A DNA stretch of 64,000 bases from Liopterus haemorrhoidalis (GCA_963971575.1 OZ020619.1:20652813-20716812); one strand, 5' to 3'. Shown: positions 42,909 to 54,073, counted from the first letter of the stretch. The notes: generated by a model not told the origin, from the letters alone. Numbers and translations are program-made.

Positions 42909-43228
42909 CAGCGTTCCTTTGGTGTCTATCATGTGCGTGGGAAAAAAATGATGCTAGTGCAGGACAATAATTTTATTTTATAAACATATAATAATTTTAT
43001 ACCAGTACATACTTAATGGTTCTTCTGCACCTGATTCTCGTTCACCAAATTGTCTATTCTTGCTTCAATTGAGTTAGTTAATGCAAACCTCAACGTTGTG
43101 TCAATGCTTTGAAGTCGATTTCTATATTTATTTTTAATTGCAGTCAGAGCTGAATTTTCATATACATAAGTGGTCGCAAATCACGACCCATTTTTAAATT
43201 TCCATGACCCAATGGTTGCGGAACACTG
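42909..43228 (-). mobile_element. 320-bp hAT element, TTCTATAC duplication
   Basis: Ends CAGCGTTCC and GGAACACTG are flanked by TTCTATAC (42901-42908 and 43229-43236). It holds the last ~54 codons of a transposase on the minus strand, so it is an internally deleted copy. Confidence 0.9.
43013..43176 (-). pseudogene. hAT transposase C-terminus
   Basis: The minus strand reads YENSALTAIKNKYRNRLQSI, then TLRFALTNSIEARIDNLV, then ENQVQKNH and a stop. The S-A-L-T-x-I-K-x-K-Y-R-N-R-L block and the basic-histidine ending match the dimerisation region of ZBED5/SCAND3-like hAT transposases. It is clearly different from the one at 11.3-11.7 kb, so the two come from different hAT lineages. It has no catalytic core. 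Confidence 0.82.
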
Positions 43229-43320
43229 TTCTATACGGTACTTCAAAATTTGTATTCCTCATTGACTCGAGATACTAGATTGAAAATTGTTAATACCGTG
43301 TAATATAATTTATATGTATA

Positions 43321-43830
43321 CGAGGGTTGCCTCTTATATTTCGGTATTGCGCTAAACTGTGATGGCATCTGGCAACTGACGCTTCTATTGTAAAGTTTGA
43401 TATTTTTGACGGTATACGTACTCATCTCGGCTAAAAATGGAATTAAATCGTGAACATTTTCAAGTGATTATTTTTTACAACTTTCGACGTGGATTAACCC
43501 AACAAAAGTGCATCGATGAACTTAATTCGACTTTTGCCGATGAAGCACCATAAAGGACTACTGTTTATCGATGGTTTGCCGACTTCAATCGTGGCTGTAG
43601 TTCGCTTAAGGACGAATTTCGTAAAGGTCGGCCAAAATCGGTCGTTGTTCCGGAAAACATTGATGCTGTGCGTGAACTGATACTGTAAGATCGTTATGCG
43701 ACTTATCGTGAGATTGAGGTATCCTTGATCTTGATCTTCATGGAGAATATTTTGAAAAACAATAAAGCCACTTTTGTTGATAAATAATTGTTTTTGATCT
43801 CAAATCCCGAAATATAAAAGACAACCCTCG
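43321..43830 (+). mobile_element. internally deleted mariner (mos1-like ends)
   Basis: Ends CGAGGGTTGCCTCTTATATT and, from the right, CGAGGGTTGTCTTTTATATT are flanked by TA (43319-43320 and 43831-43832). At 510 bp it is under half the ~1.3 kb of full mariners. The transposase N-terminus is retained. Confidence 0.92.
43437..43790 (+). pseudogene. mariner transposase N-terminal domain (HTH_48 type)
   Basis: It begins MELNREHFQVIIFYNFRRGL, with HTH features CIDELNSTF and, after an in-frame TAA, TTVYRWFADFNRGCSSLKDE and RKGRPKSVVVPENIDAVREL. A second in-frame TAA follows ELIL. These are the paired helix-turn-helix and GRPK linker of mos1-type mariner transposases. After YATYREIEVSL the catalytic domain is deleted, and the frame ends shortly before the right terminus. 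Confidence 0.88.
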
Positions 43831-43854
43831 TAATCTGTTCTTTGGTAACTTTTG

Positions 43855-44012
43855 GTAAATCTAGTCACTTTTAACGATTCAATGGGGCAAAATGAACATT
43901 TCGTTTAACAAAAGCTCGATTCAATCGTTAAAAAGTGCGCTCATGACAAGTTAAGAAAATAAAAATTCTGTTAGTTCCGCTTAAACATTTGGGATAGACT
44001 ATATACTTATAT
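43855..44012. mobile_element. MITE family S, short copy 2
   Basis: AAATCTAGTCACTTTTAACG, AACAAAAGCTCGATTCAATC, CTCATGACAAGTTAAGAAAA and the end TTCCGCTTAAACATTTGGGA then TAGACTATA match the family. Confidence 0.6.
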
Positions 44013-44428
44013 ATTTATTTAAATATCATTTTTCATTGTACACTATTTTGCTATTAGGTATATATTAACACTACGCATACTTATGTACGTCACCACAAGG
44101 TACTTAGTATCTCCTTAACAAAGGTCCAGTTAGGTATATTTTTGTGGTATGTATTATAATAAATCAATTCAATCAATAAATACATATATACAATTGCTAG
44201 GTTTTTGCCTTTTTCCCCTAGCAACCAAAATTTGTTAGTTTTAACTAAATTGTACAGTTGCTAATACAATATTAAACTATAATTTTAAGTATACATATTG
44301 TTTTACAGGTATATGTAAATAAGAAATTGTCTTTTGTTTTTAAAATTTTACTGTAAATGCTTTGGCAAATAAAATCATTTTATATATTAGATACATATAA
44401 TATTGTTCAAAGAGAACTTGTGTTTGTG

Positions 44429-44431
<3 letters not shown>

Positions 44432-44479
<48 letters not shown>
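44432..44479. repeat. (TA)n microsatellite
   Basis: About 24 uninterrupted TA units. Flanks to either side (44013-44431 and 44480-44864) are AT-rich with no recognised feature. Confidence 0.95.
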
Positions 44480-44486
<7 letters not shown>

Positions 44487-44864
44487 AATATTATTATTAA
44501 AATCCAAGGGATTTCAAGGAGACTTTAACAAAGAAACTTAAAATATCTCATTTATTATTGACTTAATAGTGAAATGTGCATGGCAAACAAATTATCAAAT
44601 TTTCTTCCATGTTCTTTTTTCAGTTAGCTGAATATTTGGGAATTTACCGGGGGACACCAACTAAAATCTTAGAAGTATCTTACTAATTATTATTTACGGT
44701 GCAGCAAAATTGTATACCATAATTTATTTAATGATCGTTGAAATAACAATCATTGTAAATTTTTCCTATTTTTATTTAATAACTGCTCATTAGTTTCGGC
44801 TTTCGCCATTTTCAAAGCAATGAAAGAAGATACAAACATTACAACTTAAATACATATACTGTTT

Positions 44865-45003
44865 ACAGGTAAGAATTTAATACTATTAATCCTATGAGAG
44901 GGGAGGTAGACAAGTCGGTCATCTCATTAAGGGTTTTTCCTAATTTGACCAGTCTCGTCTACCTCCCCTCTCATAGGATTAACATTATTAAATTCTTACC
45001 TGT
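44865..45003. repeat. imperfect hairpin, ~57-bp arms
   Basis: ACAGGTAAGAATTTAATACT on the left pairs with the right end AAATTCTTACCTGT. The inner arms share CTATGAGAGGGGAGGTAGAC. A loop of about 25 bases separates them. It may be a small fold-back element and ends directly before the hAT duplication at 45005. Confidence 0.8.
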
Positions 45004-45524
45004 CATCTAGAACAGCGGACGCCAACCATTCGGATCTCACGGACCACTAAACTCAAAATTTTGAATCCCGCTAACAAGATTTCTTTTTTTAAATATACAA
45101 CCATTCACAAAATAATGATCATTAGACTGCGGTTAAGTTAGGTCCTAATACGTTTTAAGCCTACTTAATTGGAAACCCCATTGTTTTTTTAATTTAATAG
45201 AATTAAAACGTATTACCACCTAGAGCGACCGGTCTCTAATGATCATAGAAGTTTATTTAATTAATTTGAAATTAATCGCTTGTTGACAACAAAAGCGCCC
45301 CTATATCAATCGATCCGAAAAAATGTACTGTGGCCACCACAGGACCGACCGCCATCATAAAGTACTTGTATAAAATACATTCTAGCAGCAGAGTAGAAAT
45401 AACTTGGCCTAATATTTTCTAATAGAGATATTATTTATCATGACCATGGAAACGTACATATAAGTATGAAAAAAATGAGACTAAAAAATATAAAAAATTG
45501 ACAACAATTTTTCGAAATTTTTCG

Positions 45525-45955
45525 TTTTATCAAAAAACGTCTCAAATAAAAGTTATTATTTATTGCATTTATAGCAACTTTTGTTCAATAAATTTTTTCG
45601 AAATATTTTTCTGTTGTTAAATATTCGCAAAAATCTTAAAATCGACACGAGTAAACTCCCATTTCTAGTCAACCGATTTTTACCAAAAATTTATCCACTC
45701 GTGCCATTGTTGTCAAAAGCTTAAATATGCAGTTTCATAAAAATTATTTTAGCCGAATTTGCTCTGCACGTGGACACAGACAGACGGACTGACGGACAGA
45801 CGGACAGACGGACGGACAGACAGACCGACAGACATCATGCTAAAAATAGTCAAAACGTTATGTAGGGACCTCAATTCGTGGAGATCCAACGAAATCTCGA
45901 AATGTCAAAATCGGTATGATCACAATACCTCCCTTATATGTGTTGGCGGTCGGTA
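45525..45955 (+). repeat. dispersed repeat, copy of 31734-32115
   Basis: Same order of blocks as the 31.7-kb copy. It includes a GGACAGAC microsatellite at 45778-45834 and ends near CTCCCTTATATGTGTTGGCG. Confidence 0.7.
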
Positions 45956-45969
45956 AAAACTGAACTCAA

Positions 45970-47048
45970 TCTATATTAATAAAATTGGAGGCAGTATCTG
46001 TTTTTTATTTTTTGATTATAAGACAATATCCGCAAAAAAAATCTATTTTTGTCTGTCCGAGATTCACGCAAAAACGGCTGGACATATTTTCACGCAACTT
46101 GGTATGATGATGATAGAGCAGAACCATGATTTGAACTTAGGCTATAACTATAAGGCATTTAAAAATTTTTATTCTAAGAGGGTGTTTCAGGGTTAAAACT
46201 GTTTATTAATAAACTTAAAATATTTCATTTATTTTTGATTTAACAGAAAAATATGTGAAACAAAAATTATTTATAATAAAAAATCAAATCTTTTTTGTCC
46301 AGTGCATTTTTTCAATTAGATGATTATTTGGGGAGTTACGGGGGAACACCCTAAAACTAAAATTTACATATATCTCTCTTATTATTGACTTAATAGCAAA
46401 ATTATATATGACAAAAATTGTTTATAATAAGAAAATAAGTGTTTTATTTCTATGCATTTTTTCATTTAGATGAATATTTGAAGAGTTACGGGGTTACACC
46501 CTGAACATAAAATCTTGAAATACCTCACTTAGGGTAAAGGTGGAATACATGCCCCAGTTATAGAAAAACAATCGTATTGCATTTATCGTAATTATTAAAC
46601 TTTATCTGTTATTTACTTTATCTGTTCCTATTATTTACTGTACATTATAAATGTACATATGAGGATTTTTTTTTTTTTTTTTCACTTCAACGCAGTTTTC
46701 AATAAGAAGATTATCTATGGAGCAAGGGGAGTGTTACTTATAAGGTTGAAATGTCACATTTATCATTTACTTAACAGTTAATATGAATATGAGAAAACAA
46801 ACTATTTCTCTGTGTTAAATGCAGTTTATAGATATAGATATCTGGGTGGTTAAGAGGAGATCTACCTGTCAGGTGAGTCACTTGTGTCACTATTAATTAC
46901 TCAACATCAAAAATATATACAAAATAGTTTAGAATAAAGATACGATTATTTTGTGTCCTACTTGAAACTGAAATATCTCACTTATCATATACATTACAGC
47001 AAAAAAATACATTATAAAAACCGTACGAAATACGGGTACTCCAGCAAG
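45970..47048 (+). mobile_element. non-autonomous Helitron-like element
   Basis: It begins TCTATATTAATAAAATTGG after a host A (45969). It ends with the hairpin CCGTACGAAATACGGG, spacer TACTC, CAGCAAG and a host T (47049). Insertion between A and T without target duplication, a 5' TC and a GC hairpin before the terminus are Helitron hallmarks. The final CTRR is altered to CAAG. Inside are three diverged ~150-bp repeats around ATATCTCAYTTATTATTGAC and GAGTTACGGGG. No Rep/helicase is present. Confidence 0.6.
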
Positions 47049-47699
47049 TAATAAATAATGTTGTTAGTGCAATTAAATTGCGGTCTTTGAACATTTATGA
47101 CGCGAAATATTAAAAGATTATATCGTCGTTCGTGGAACCTGAATTTGATTCAACGTATTAAGACAAAAATTATCAACGGTCCTGTGTCGATGACACGAAT
47201 ACGAATCAGAATATAATGAAACAGTTTCATAAACATGAAAACTGCACATAATGTCCAAATTTCTCAGCGGACCACCAAAATTTTCTCGTGAACCACCGGT
47301 TGGCTGCCGCTGTTCTAGAATTTTAATCAACTATACCATAATATATCAAATGGAGATCCAGAAGCTTGGTGTTACTTCAATATGAAATAATACCAGCACA
47401 ATTCTTAAGATTATCAATTTTAAATTTACCCCGAAACCAGGAGAATTCACAACATTTCCGGAGTTTTCAAGTCAAAATATATGATTTGGCTAAATACAAT
47501 TGGGTAACAGTTCATTATATATTCCAGTTTTCGTACCAAAATTCCACACCAGAGATACTTTCGATTAAACGAACGAATTGTACCGAACAGTTAATAACTA
47601 CGCGGCTAAACCAAAGTAAAATAATCGAGTACTAATTTGGGCGCTTGAAAATACAGCTTGTCACTTGGTATACTTATTTATACAAATCGTTGATATTAT

Positions 47700-47750
47700 A
47701 ACCAACTAGCTGAAACCCCGTGCTTCGCTATGGTATATTGATGATCTCAT
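47700..47750 (-). mobile_element. Helitron-like 3' end (minus strand)
   Basis: On the minus strand, CATAGCGAAGCACGGGG is followed by TTTCAGCTAG and T. This matches the hairpin-plus-CTAG-T rule. The matching 5' end was not found. Confidence 0.4.
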
Positions 47751-47839
47751 TAACACAGGAGATACAAAAGGTTTCTCCCGAATTTCATGTCACTTTATCA
47801 AGGGACGCTCTATCGAATAAAAAATACCAATTTACTCCA

Positions 47840-48505
47840 GGTGCGTTCGGCATGACTGTGCAGTGTCAACTCTGTGTTGTGCAAGTTTTTTGTCACGTGA
47901 CCACTGTGCACACTATGCAAGAAAGTCATTATTATTCAAACTTTTTGTTTTTAAACAAATGAATTATACGATAGTATAGAAATGACGCATGAAGATTTGC
48001 GATGCTTTTAAGTAATATACAAGAAATTTTATTTGATGAGGAAGACAATTCAGAAGAATTTTCCAGAACAGAAAATATTTTGGATAAAGTGTTTGAATAT
48101 GCAGAGAGTACTGTTCCAAACATGACTACAAATCAATTTAAAGTACATTTCCGCATTTTCCGCAGAAAATTTTAAGTCTTTTTGAGTGTATTTACATGGT
48201 CCATCATGAGGTTCATTTCTATACTATTTATTTTGCAAATGCTGTAGGCATAAACAATGATATCTTGATTGTTTTCACTCATATTGTTTTGTAGAAATAA
48301 TAACTTTGTATTTTTACCGCGAAAAACACTATTGCACAGACTGCCGCACGATCTGAACTTGTGACGATTGTGCAACATAAACTGCACTGCATAGTATATG
48401 CCGAATGATCTTCGTGCAGCACAAAGCTCACAGAAACTTTATGACGAACGCTTCTTGTGTAAATTATGCAGAATGTGTAGATTATTAGCTTATGCCGAAC
48501 GCACC
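47840..48505 (+). mobile_element. candidate Harbinger-like element
   Basis: GGTGCGTTCGGCAT on the left is matched by ATGCCGAACGCACC on the right, a 14-bp exact inverted end. CACTGTGC and CTGCAC blocks also pair. Inside is a 57-codon plus-strand frame (48004-48174) resembling the start of a PIF/Harbinger transposase. No clear 3-bp duplication could be assigned. Confidence 0.5.
48004..48174 (+). pseudogene. possible Harbinger transposase N-terminal fragment
   Basis: The frame starts MLLSNIQEILFDEEDNSEEF and later reads NMTTNQFKVHFRIFRRKF before a stop. An F-x-x-H-F-R segment shortly after an acidic N-terminus is common in Harbinger-type transposases. The fragment sits within 14-bp inverted ends. 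No DDE residues follow, so identity is tentative. Confidence 0.35.
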
Positions 48506-48749
48506 TTCCGTAAGGGATGAAATTTAAAAGAACTGTCAAACGCTTTCTAAATAGAAACCTATATACCAAAATGAAGTGTTATAACTCAGGAAATACAAAG
48601 GTTTTTATAATTCACCCCGAATGCATATTCGCCCATTTAGGGGTTGATTAGGGCAAAATCGTGAATTTCTGTTTTAAACATTGAAGTATATGAGATATTG
48701 AGGTTCCTAAAACAAATTTCATCCCATTTCAGCCCTTAAAAATCGAATT

Positions 48750-48862
48750 TAAAATTTATCTATCTCTAACTCGACTCAAAACAACAAACAAAAATACACT
48801 TTAAGTTCAGTTAGGGATAAATCGAGTTAAAACATTTAACTCGTTCTTTATCAGCCGGCCAT
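48750..48862. repeat. relative of the 21548-21700 element
   Basis: TAACTCGACTCAAAACAAC, CACTTTAAGTTCAGTTAGGG and AACATTTAACTCGTTCTTTA recur from the 21.6-kb copy. Only one half of the inverted structure is clear. Confidence 0.4.
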
Positions 48863-49062
48863 TAATCAAATTTTAATCGTTTAACGCAGGGGTCGACAAC
48901 CTTTTTTACGTCGCGAGCCGCATTCAATAACTTTTTTTTGCGTCCCAAGACGCATTCAGTAACAATTTTTTTTGGTGGGCCATACTTCCTTTTCTAATCT
49001 TTATTTTTTGCTATTTTAAGTTCTTGTTTACGCCGGTTACCACGTATTTACGTCGACATAAA

Positions 49063-49545
49063 TACACCTAAAGCCTGGAACAGAATGCACAGCGCGCTAG
49101 CGGCACGCAGTCAGCACGCCGTCATTTGCGCCGTTGAGAACGACGTTGAATTTTCGCCTGCACACAATGCAATAATTTTTAACGCCGTCAAAGTGACAAG
49201 TGACAACATATATCTGTGTCTATACGTGCGCTTTCATTTATTAAAATTATAATGGATGATGAAGACTTGTGTGTGATGTTATTTATGTTGTATGCACGTT
49301 ATTTATACATACAAACACTTTACCATTCAGTAAAAACTGAGGTTATGTGTTCTACGTCTACGTTCAACGGCGTCAAAAGTAGGAAGTTGACGAACATTCA
49401 ATATCAACGGCGTGGAACGGCGTTCAGACGTTGCTCATTCTGTGCACTTGCGTACTACAGTTCGATTTTAACTTCGCACTGACACATAGCGCCGTCCAAA
49501 CGCCGTCAACGCGTCGTAGAACTCGTTCATTCTGTTCCGCACTTA
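49063..49545. mobile_element. CpG-rich inverted-repeat element
   Basis: GGAACAGAATGCACAGCG on the left pairs with the CATTCTGTTCCGCACTT right end. Repeated CGCCGT, CACGCCGTC and ACGGCG motifs give a local CpG island. A 267-base open frame (49216-49482) covers part of it without a domain. Class unknown; no duplication was seen. Confidence 0.45.
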
Positions 49546-49705
49546 ACGTGTAAAGTGTAAGAAGCCTAAAACAGCGCGGCTGTAATTAGGAATGACGAGA
49601 ACTATAAATTTATGGAACCGGGTACCTGTAACAATTACTCGGATATTACCCACTACCCGTTAATTACCCGTTACCCGTTAATATATAAAAATGAGAAAGT
49701 AAGTA

Positions 49706-50107
49706 TATAATCTATCTCAGAAAGACTGATAGTAATAAAATTTATATTTGCAAAAAGTTATTGTTTTTTCACACAGAAGCGGCAAAACAAAAGCGACCAA
49801 ATATGAATAGTTCGAAATGAAATATTGTTAAAAACAACCGAGTGTGCCGCACATATTATATGGGAATACGAACTAGGGTTAAACACAATAGATCATAAAA
49901 ATTTGACCCTAAAATTTTGAGGAAAAATATGGTCACAGGGGTGTGTTTAATGATATGATATATATGGTCACAGGCGTGCATTTAATAAAATAATAAATAG
50001 TAATATAAAAATACACAAAATCAATTTAAACGTGTTTAAAATATGCACGCCACTGGTAACTGCCTGAAAAAAAGATTTATTACTATCAGGCTTTCAGAGA
50101 TAGAGTA
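49706..50107. mobile_element. MITE, same family as 24310-24707
   Basis: The left end TATAATCTATCTCAGAAAGA and right-end complement TACTCTATCTCTGAAAGC are flanked by TA. The interior CGAGTGTGCCGCACATATTA and CTAGGGTTAAACACAATAG match the 24.3-kb copy inverted. Confidence 0.75.
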
Positions 50108-50109
50108 TA

Positions 50110-50630
50110 GTAAGTTAATGATGATTATTTGGGATGCCAAAACTCCATTGGTTGTTATAAGTCATAAGCTCCGTCCCTCTGATTTCGTATACATTGAAAC
50201 ATAGAATTAAATTATAATTTCAACAATTGCCACTGGTTATTAAATTTATGCTTTTAAAAATTAAATACAACAATGCCAAACTATAACTAGAATTTTGAAA
50301 AAATAATATAAACAAAATAAAAATGCAAAAAAAAACACAAAAAATAAAATTGTCACCAAACCGGAAGCGAACCTTGGTTTGAAACTTAGAAAGCGAGAAG
50401 GCTAACCATTACACCATTAAAGCGTACTGGTTTACTGTGTTACATAACGTATTAAATATTTACATCGTCAACCAAAAAACACAAAAAAAAATGCGTTGTT
50501 TCCGAAAACTCTCTAATCTGATCAAATATTCCTGTTGTACTATTCCGGATCACACCAATGTACATTACTTAGAATTTTTCAGATTTTTAGTTTAAACCAT
50601 CTGGGCTACAGGGTGTGGGACGAAATATTG
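50110..50630 (+). repeat. repeat family R, copy 3
   Basis: Same orientation as copy 1 (15095 onward) but lacks about 150 bp present there between ATGCCAAAAC and ATTGGTTG. It includes the tRNA-like block on the minus strand (50352-50424). It ends at TACAGGGTGTGGGACGAAAT, where a second partial MITE begins. Confidence 0.65.
50352..50424 (-). repeat. tRNA-related block, second copy
   Basis: Reverse complement of 23852-23925 with few differences (GGAAGCGAACCTTGG and GCTAACCATTACACCATTAA). Not a functional tRNA. Confidence 0.5.
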
Positions 50631-50920
50631 TTAAAAACAACCGAGTGTGCCGCACATATTATATGGGAATACGAACTAGGGTTAAACACAATAGATCATA
50701 AAAATTTGACCCTAAAATTTTGAGGAAAAATATGGTCACACGGGTGTGTTTAATGATATGATATATATGGTCACAGGCGTGCGTTTAATAAAATGATAAA
50801 TAGTAATATAGAAATACACAAAACCAATTTAAACGTGTTTAAAATATGCACGCCACTGGTAACTGCCTGACAAAATAATTTATTACTATCAGTCTGTCTG
50901 AGATTTAGTATAAAAAGCCA
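50620..50920. repeat. partial duplicate of the MITE at 49830-50107
   Basis: About 265 bp starting AATATTGTTAAAAACAACCG are nearly identical to 49826-50095, including CGAGTGTGCCGCACATATTA. The left ~120 bp of the MITE are absent. The near-identity across only 0.8 kb suggests recent duplication or gene conversion. Confidence 0.75.
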
Positions 50921-51069
50921 ACAGAATGATGATTGTCTAAAAATAATTTTTTGATAAATATTTTTTGAACATTTTTATTCGTTATTTGAGTACTAAGAAC
51001 TTCCATTTAATTTTTTTAACTTAAATAATAAGACATAATTTAGCCATTAATTAAAAAAATAATTAATTT

Positions 51070-51545
51070 CTCTCCGGTTCAGATCAATGTACATTACATA
51101 TAATTTTTTCAGATTTTTAGCTAAAATCGTGTTAAAAGAAAAAAATAAATAAAAAACAACCTTTCGTTCCTTAGTCTTACGTCTTAAGAGCTTCCTCTTG
51201 ATACCACATAATAAATTTTAAAAAAACAATAATTTTTTTCAACGACACAAACCCCTCCGGGAGATAGAGTGGGGGGCAAAAGTTTATTGGCATATATTTA
51301 ACGAAAATCTCATAAAAAATATTTATTTTTTCATTAAATACATATTTGTTTATATTTATTTCGAGATGTGGTTTTTAAACTCTTAGTATTTTTCCCATAT
51401 GTGGGTCAAAAAGTAATATAAGCATGCCAAATTTCAACTTTCTATCTTAAGCCGTTTGGCTACAATTTCTACCGTACGGACAGAGGGTTAGAGAAGACAG
51501 GGTTTTTTGGTGGTCATACCTACAAAATCCTAAAAACAAGCACAG
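51070..51545 (+). repeat. repeat family R, distal segment
   Basis: TCCGGTTCAGATCAATGTAC, AAGCATGCCAAATTTCAACT, AGCCGTTTGGCTACAATTT and TTTTTTGGTGGTCATACC correspond to 15718-16170. The GACA array is not expanded here. Confidence 0.55.
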
Positions 51546-52115
51546 GTGCATTATGAAATACGCATACTTAATTCCTACTCCTGTAACTGAGAACAAAATA
51601 GTCACAGATAAATAAATACTCAAAATACCTCACACAATTACCCGTTGATTATCTACTACCCGTTAGTAATCTGATACGCGTTAATTACCCGCTACCCGCT
51701 AAATATCAGATACCCGTTACTTACCCTTTAGTTAACGGGTAATGGGTAGATAACGGGTAGCGGGTATTCAAATTCGAAACCGGGTACAACCTTAACGGGT
51801 CGGGCAGCGGGTACCCGGGTACCCGTCATCATTTCTAGCTGTAATGTGTTGGCTACGCTGGACTAGAAAAGTAAATATTATATTTTCTTACTGATGGGAC
51901 ACATAAAATCGTTCGGTGAGCTGAATTCATTTCACGGGCGCATTCAATGTCCAATGAAATGAATATTTAGTCAGTTTAATATAATCGTACCGCAAAATTA
52001 CTTATGTATTTTACAATAGATGGGCTACTTTTTATTATGATCAGTATTGGAAATTAGTGTAAAATGTATATTTCTATGTTATCTGTGATTTTGAGGTTTT
52101 CGCAGGTACGCTTAA

Positions 52116-52814
52116 AGGTCGGACCCCACATGACCGCACCGTAAGTCGGCCGACTGTCGGTGACGGTGATATGAGACCCCACTTGTCCGCACGTGATCCG
52201 TGTGTCGGCCGTGCGGTCTGTCTCACAATTGTAATTCAGTCACAGTATATACAGTAGTTTCACTCGACCGTTTTTTTGTGAGGACCTTTTTTTGCTCTTC
52301 GTTTGGATCTGGGGAGTGAGGACCTTTTTTTGCTCTTCACTTGGATTTGGGGAGGTAAATTTTATCAATTTACTTTATTTGCCAAGGGCGCCAAAAACAT
52401 TGCTACGGCTCTGAGACGAAGTTTTACGAATATTTTATAATTTAGATGTACACATTCAACCAACTGGAACTGAAACTCCAAGAAAAACTGAACGTACAAC
52501 ACAGGAAACTTTCTAACCTCTTCAATTCATCTTTCTACGTTCATTATTTATAACAATAAATGTACGAGTATTTTATTAACTTAATATTTAAAAAAATGTT
52601 AGCAAAAAATCAATGTTCAATCAACCTCGTACACAGCACCGTGCCCGCCAAAAAGTAAACTAAACTAGTCGGGCACGGTGCGGTGATGTTGGTGCGGCGT
52701 CGGTGCGGTTAGATGGGGACTAGCCGATATGCTTCCATTGTGTAAGTCTTTCGCCGTGCGACGCCCAACACACGGCCCGCACCGGGCGCGGTGCGGTAAT
52801 GTTGGGTCCGACCT
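52116..52814. mobile_element. CpG-rich element flanked by TTAA
   Basis: Inverted ends AGGTCGGACCC and GGGTCCGACCT are flanked by TTAA (52112-52115 and 52815-52818). TTAA duplication is the rule for piggyBac-type elements, though the terminal bases are not the usual CCC. The ends carry further CGCACCG repeats and a CpG-rich composition. The middle contains the GAGGACCTTTTTTTGCTCTT array also seen in the hAT MITE at 13913. No ORF. Confidence 0.65.
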
Positions 52815-52818
52815 TTAA

Positions 52819-53559
52819 CACGTTGACTGTCAACTATGAGATAACTCGTAGTTTGCGTTTTTGTCCAGGACGCTAACTACCAGAAAACTCGTAGTACTTT
52901 AATTTGTCATTTTCGTGCAGCGACGATTATATTTGTAGAACATAAGTGTATTTAAGGAGAGCTAGTTTTTGGGAAAAAGACATAAAAATCAAGGCTGGCT
53001 TACACGAACAGAAGATTCATCAATAAATGAACAGAAAATAAAAATATAAAACATTTTATTAATTTCAATACCAGGTGATTCGTAAGACCTTTTTCCAAAA
53101 AAACACATTCTGTATGCTTTTTGGTGATTACTCTGTACTATAAATATAGTTTCGAATAATATAATATGATTAAATCAAATTCTCTTCTGAGACCGGAATC
53201 CTGAAACTTGCCGTGGCAGTCAACGTGATAAGAAATCCGTATACTCATGAGTCTCCCTGCTGTGGCCAAACGGCTGGATCTATAGAACTGCAATTTGACA
53301 TACTTATGCAACTCTTTGGCACACATTTCTGAAAAATACTGAGACTTCAATTAAAACATACGCGCAAAAAATATTAACAAATATACGTCTATCCAAATAT
53401 ATATGTCCGTCAGCTTGTTTTCTCTTATGCAAGACCCAATCGAAGTTACTTTTTATGTGCGTACCTCGGTTAACGAATTCCCGCTTAACGAAATTCCGTT
53501 CACCAACACAACACTCACATTTCACATATCTATTCGGACTAACGTTCTATTAAGACGTG
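52819..53559. other. non-coding stretch with a family R fragment
   Basis: GGCCAAACGGCTGGATCTAT and CATACTTATGCAACTCTTTG (53250-53340) resemble the end of repeat family R inverted. Open frames of 70-73 aa overlap on both strands and have no domain. Confidence 0.3.
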
Positions 53560-53728
53560 CTACAAACCAGGGCTTCGAACCGTTATTTTTTCGTTCCGGT
53601 TTTTGTTCCGGTTCATTTTAAAAAAATATCAGTTTGGTACCGATTTTCGTTCCGGCAAAAATAACGTTTTTTTTTTCGGTTTTCGGTTCAGTTCCAAGTG
53701 ATAAATTTTTAAATGCTTTTATTTGTAT

Positions 53729-53992
53729 AAGGCCCGGTTTTTCCACCTTCAGATAAAGTTCCAGGTAACTATCTGACAGATAAGGTTATTTGTAACTTCA
53801 TCTGCTGAGTAAATGTCATCCCTTCTTTCTATACAAATGTATCTATCGGATAGTTATCTAACGTATAATGAGACTGACGTATTGGATTCCACTGATTGGT
53901 ATTGACATTTATTCAGCAGATGAAGTTACAAATAACCTTATCTGTCAGATAGTTACCTGGAACTTTATCTGAAGGTGGAAAGACCGGGCCTT
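53729..53992. mobile_element. long-hairpin MITE, ~88-bp arms
   Basis: AAGGCCCGGTTTTTCCACCT on the left pairs with GGTGGAAAGACCGGGCCTT on the right. The arms run through CCAGGTAACTATCTGACAGA and GTAACTTCATCTGCTGA almost without mismatch, leaving a loop of about 85 bp. It is nested within the hAT element at 53568-55290. Confidence 0.88.
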
Positions 53993-54054
53993 AGAAATTT
54001 ATTTACTACTATAATTTAGAAGAACATTTTATTCCTTATTCTGGGCGTTCAAGT

Positions 54055-54073
54055 CCCCCCCCCCCCCCCCCCC
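54055..54073 (+). repeat. C19 homopolymer
   Basis: A run of 19 cytosines; length in the assembly is probably uncertain. Confidence 0.9.

Larger units (their letters stand above)
45013..47312. mobile_element. 2.3-kb hAT element containing a Helitron
   Basis: The ends CAGCGGACGCCAACC and GGTTGGCTGCCGCTG are inverted, flanked by ATCTAGAA and TTCTAGAA (7 of 8 equal). Near each end lies a GGACCAC block. The interior holds the repeat at 45525-45955 and the Helitron-like element at 45970-47048. No hAT transposase is left. Confidence 0.75.
49587..51837. mobile_element. 2.25-kb hAT element, GCTGTAAT duplication
   Basis: It starts TAGGAATGACGAG and ends GTCATCATTTCTA, with GCTGTAAT on both sides (49579-49586 and 51838-51845). 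The subterminal regions are arrays of ACCCGTTA / TAACGGGTA motifs on both ends (49650-49680 and 51640-51830), typical of hAT elements with degenerate subterminal repeats. The interior consists of MITE copies and repeat family R, not transposase. Confidence 0.88.
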
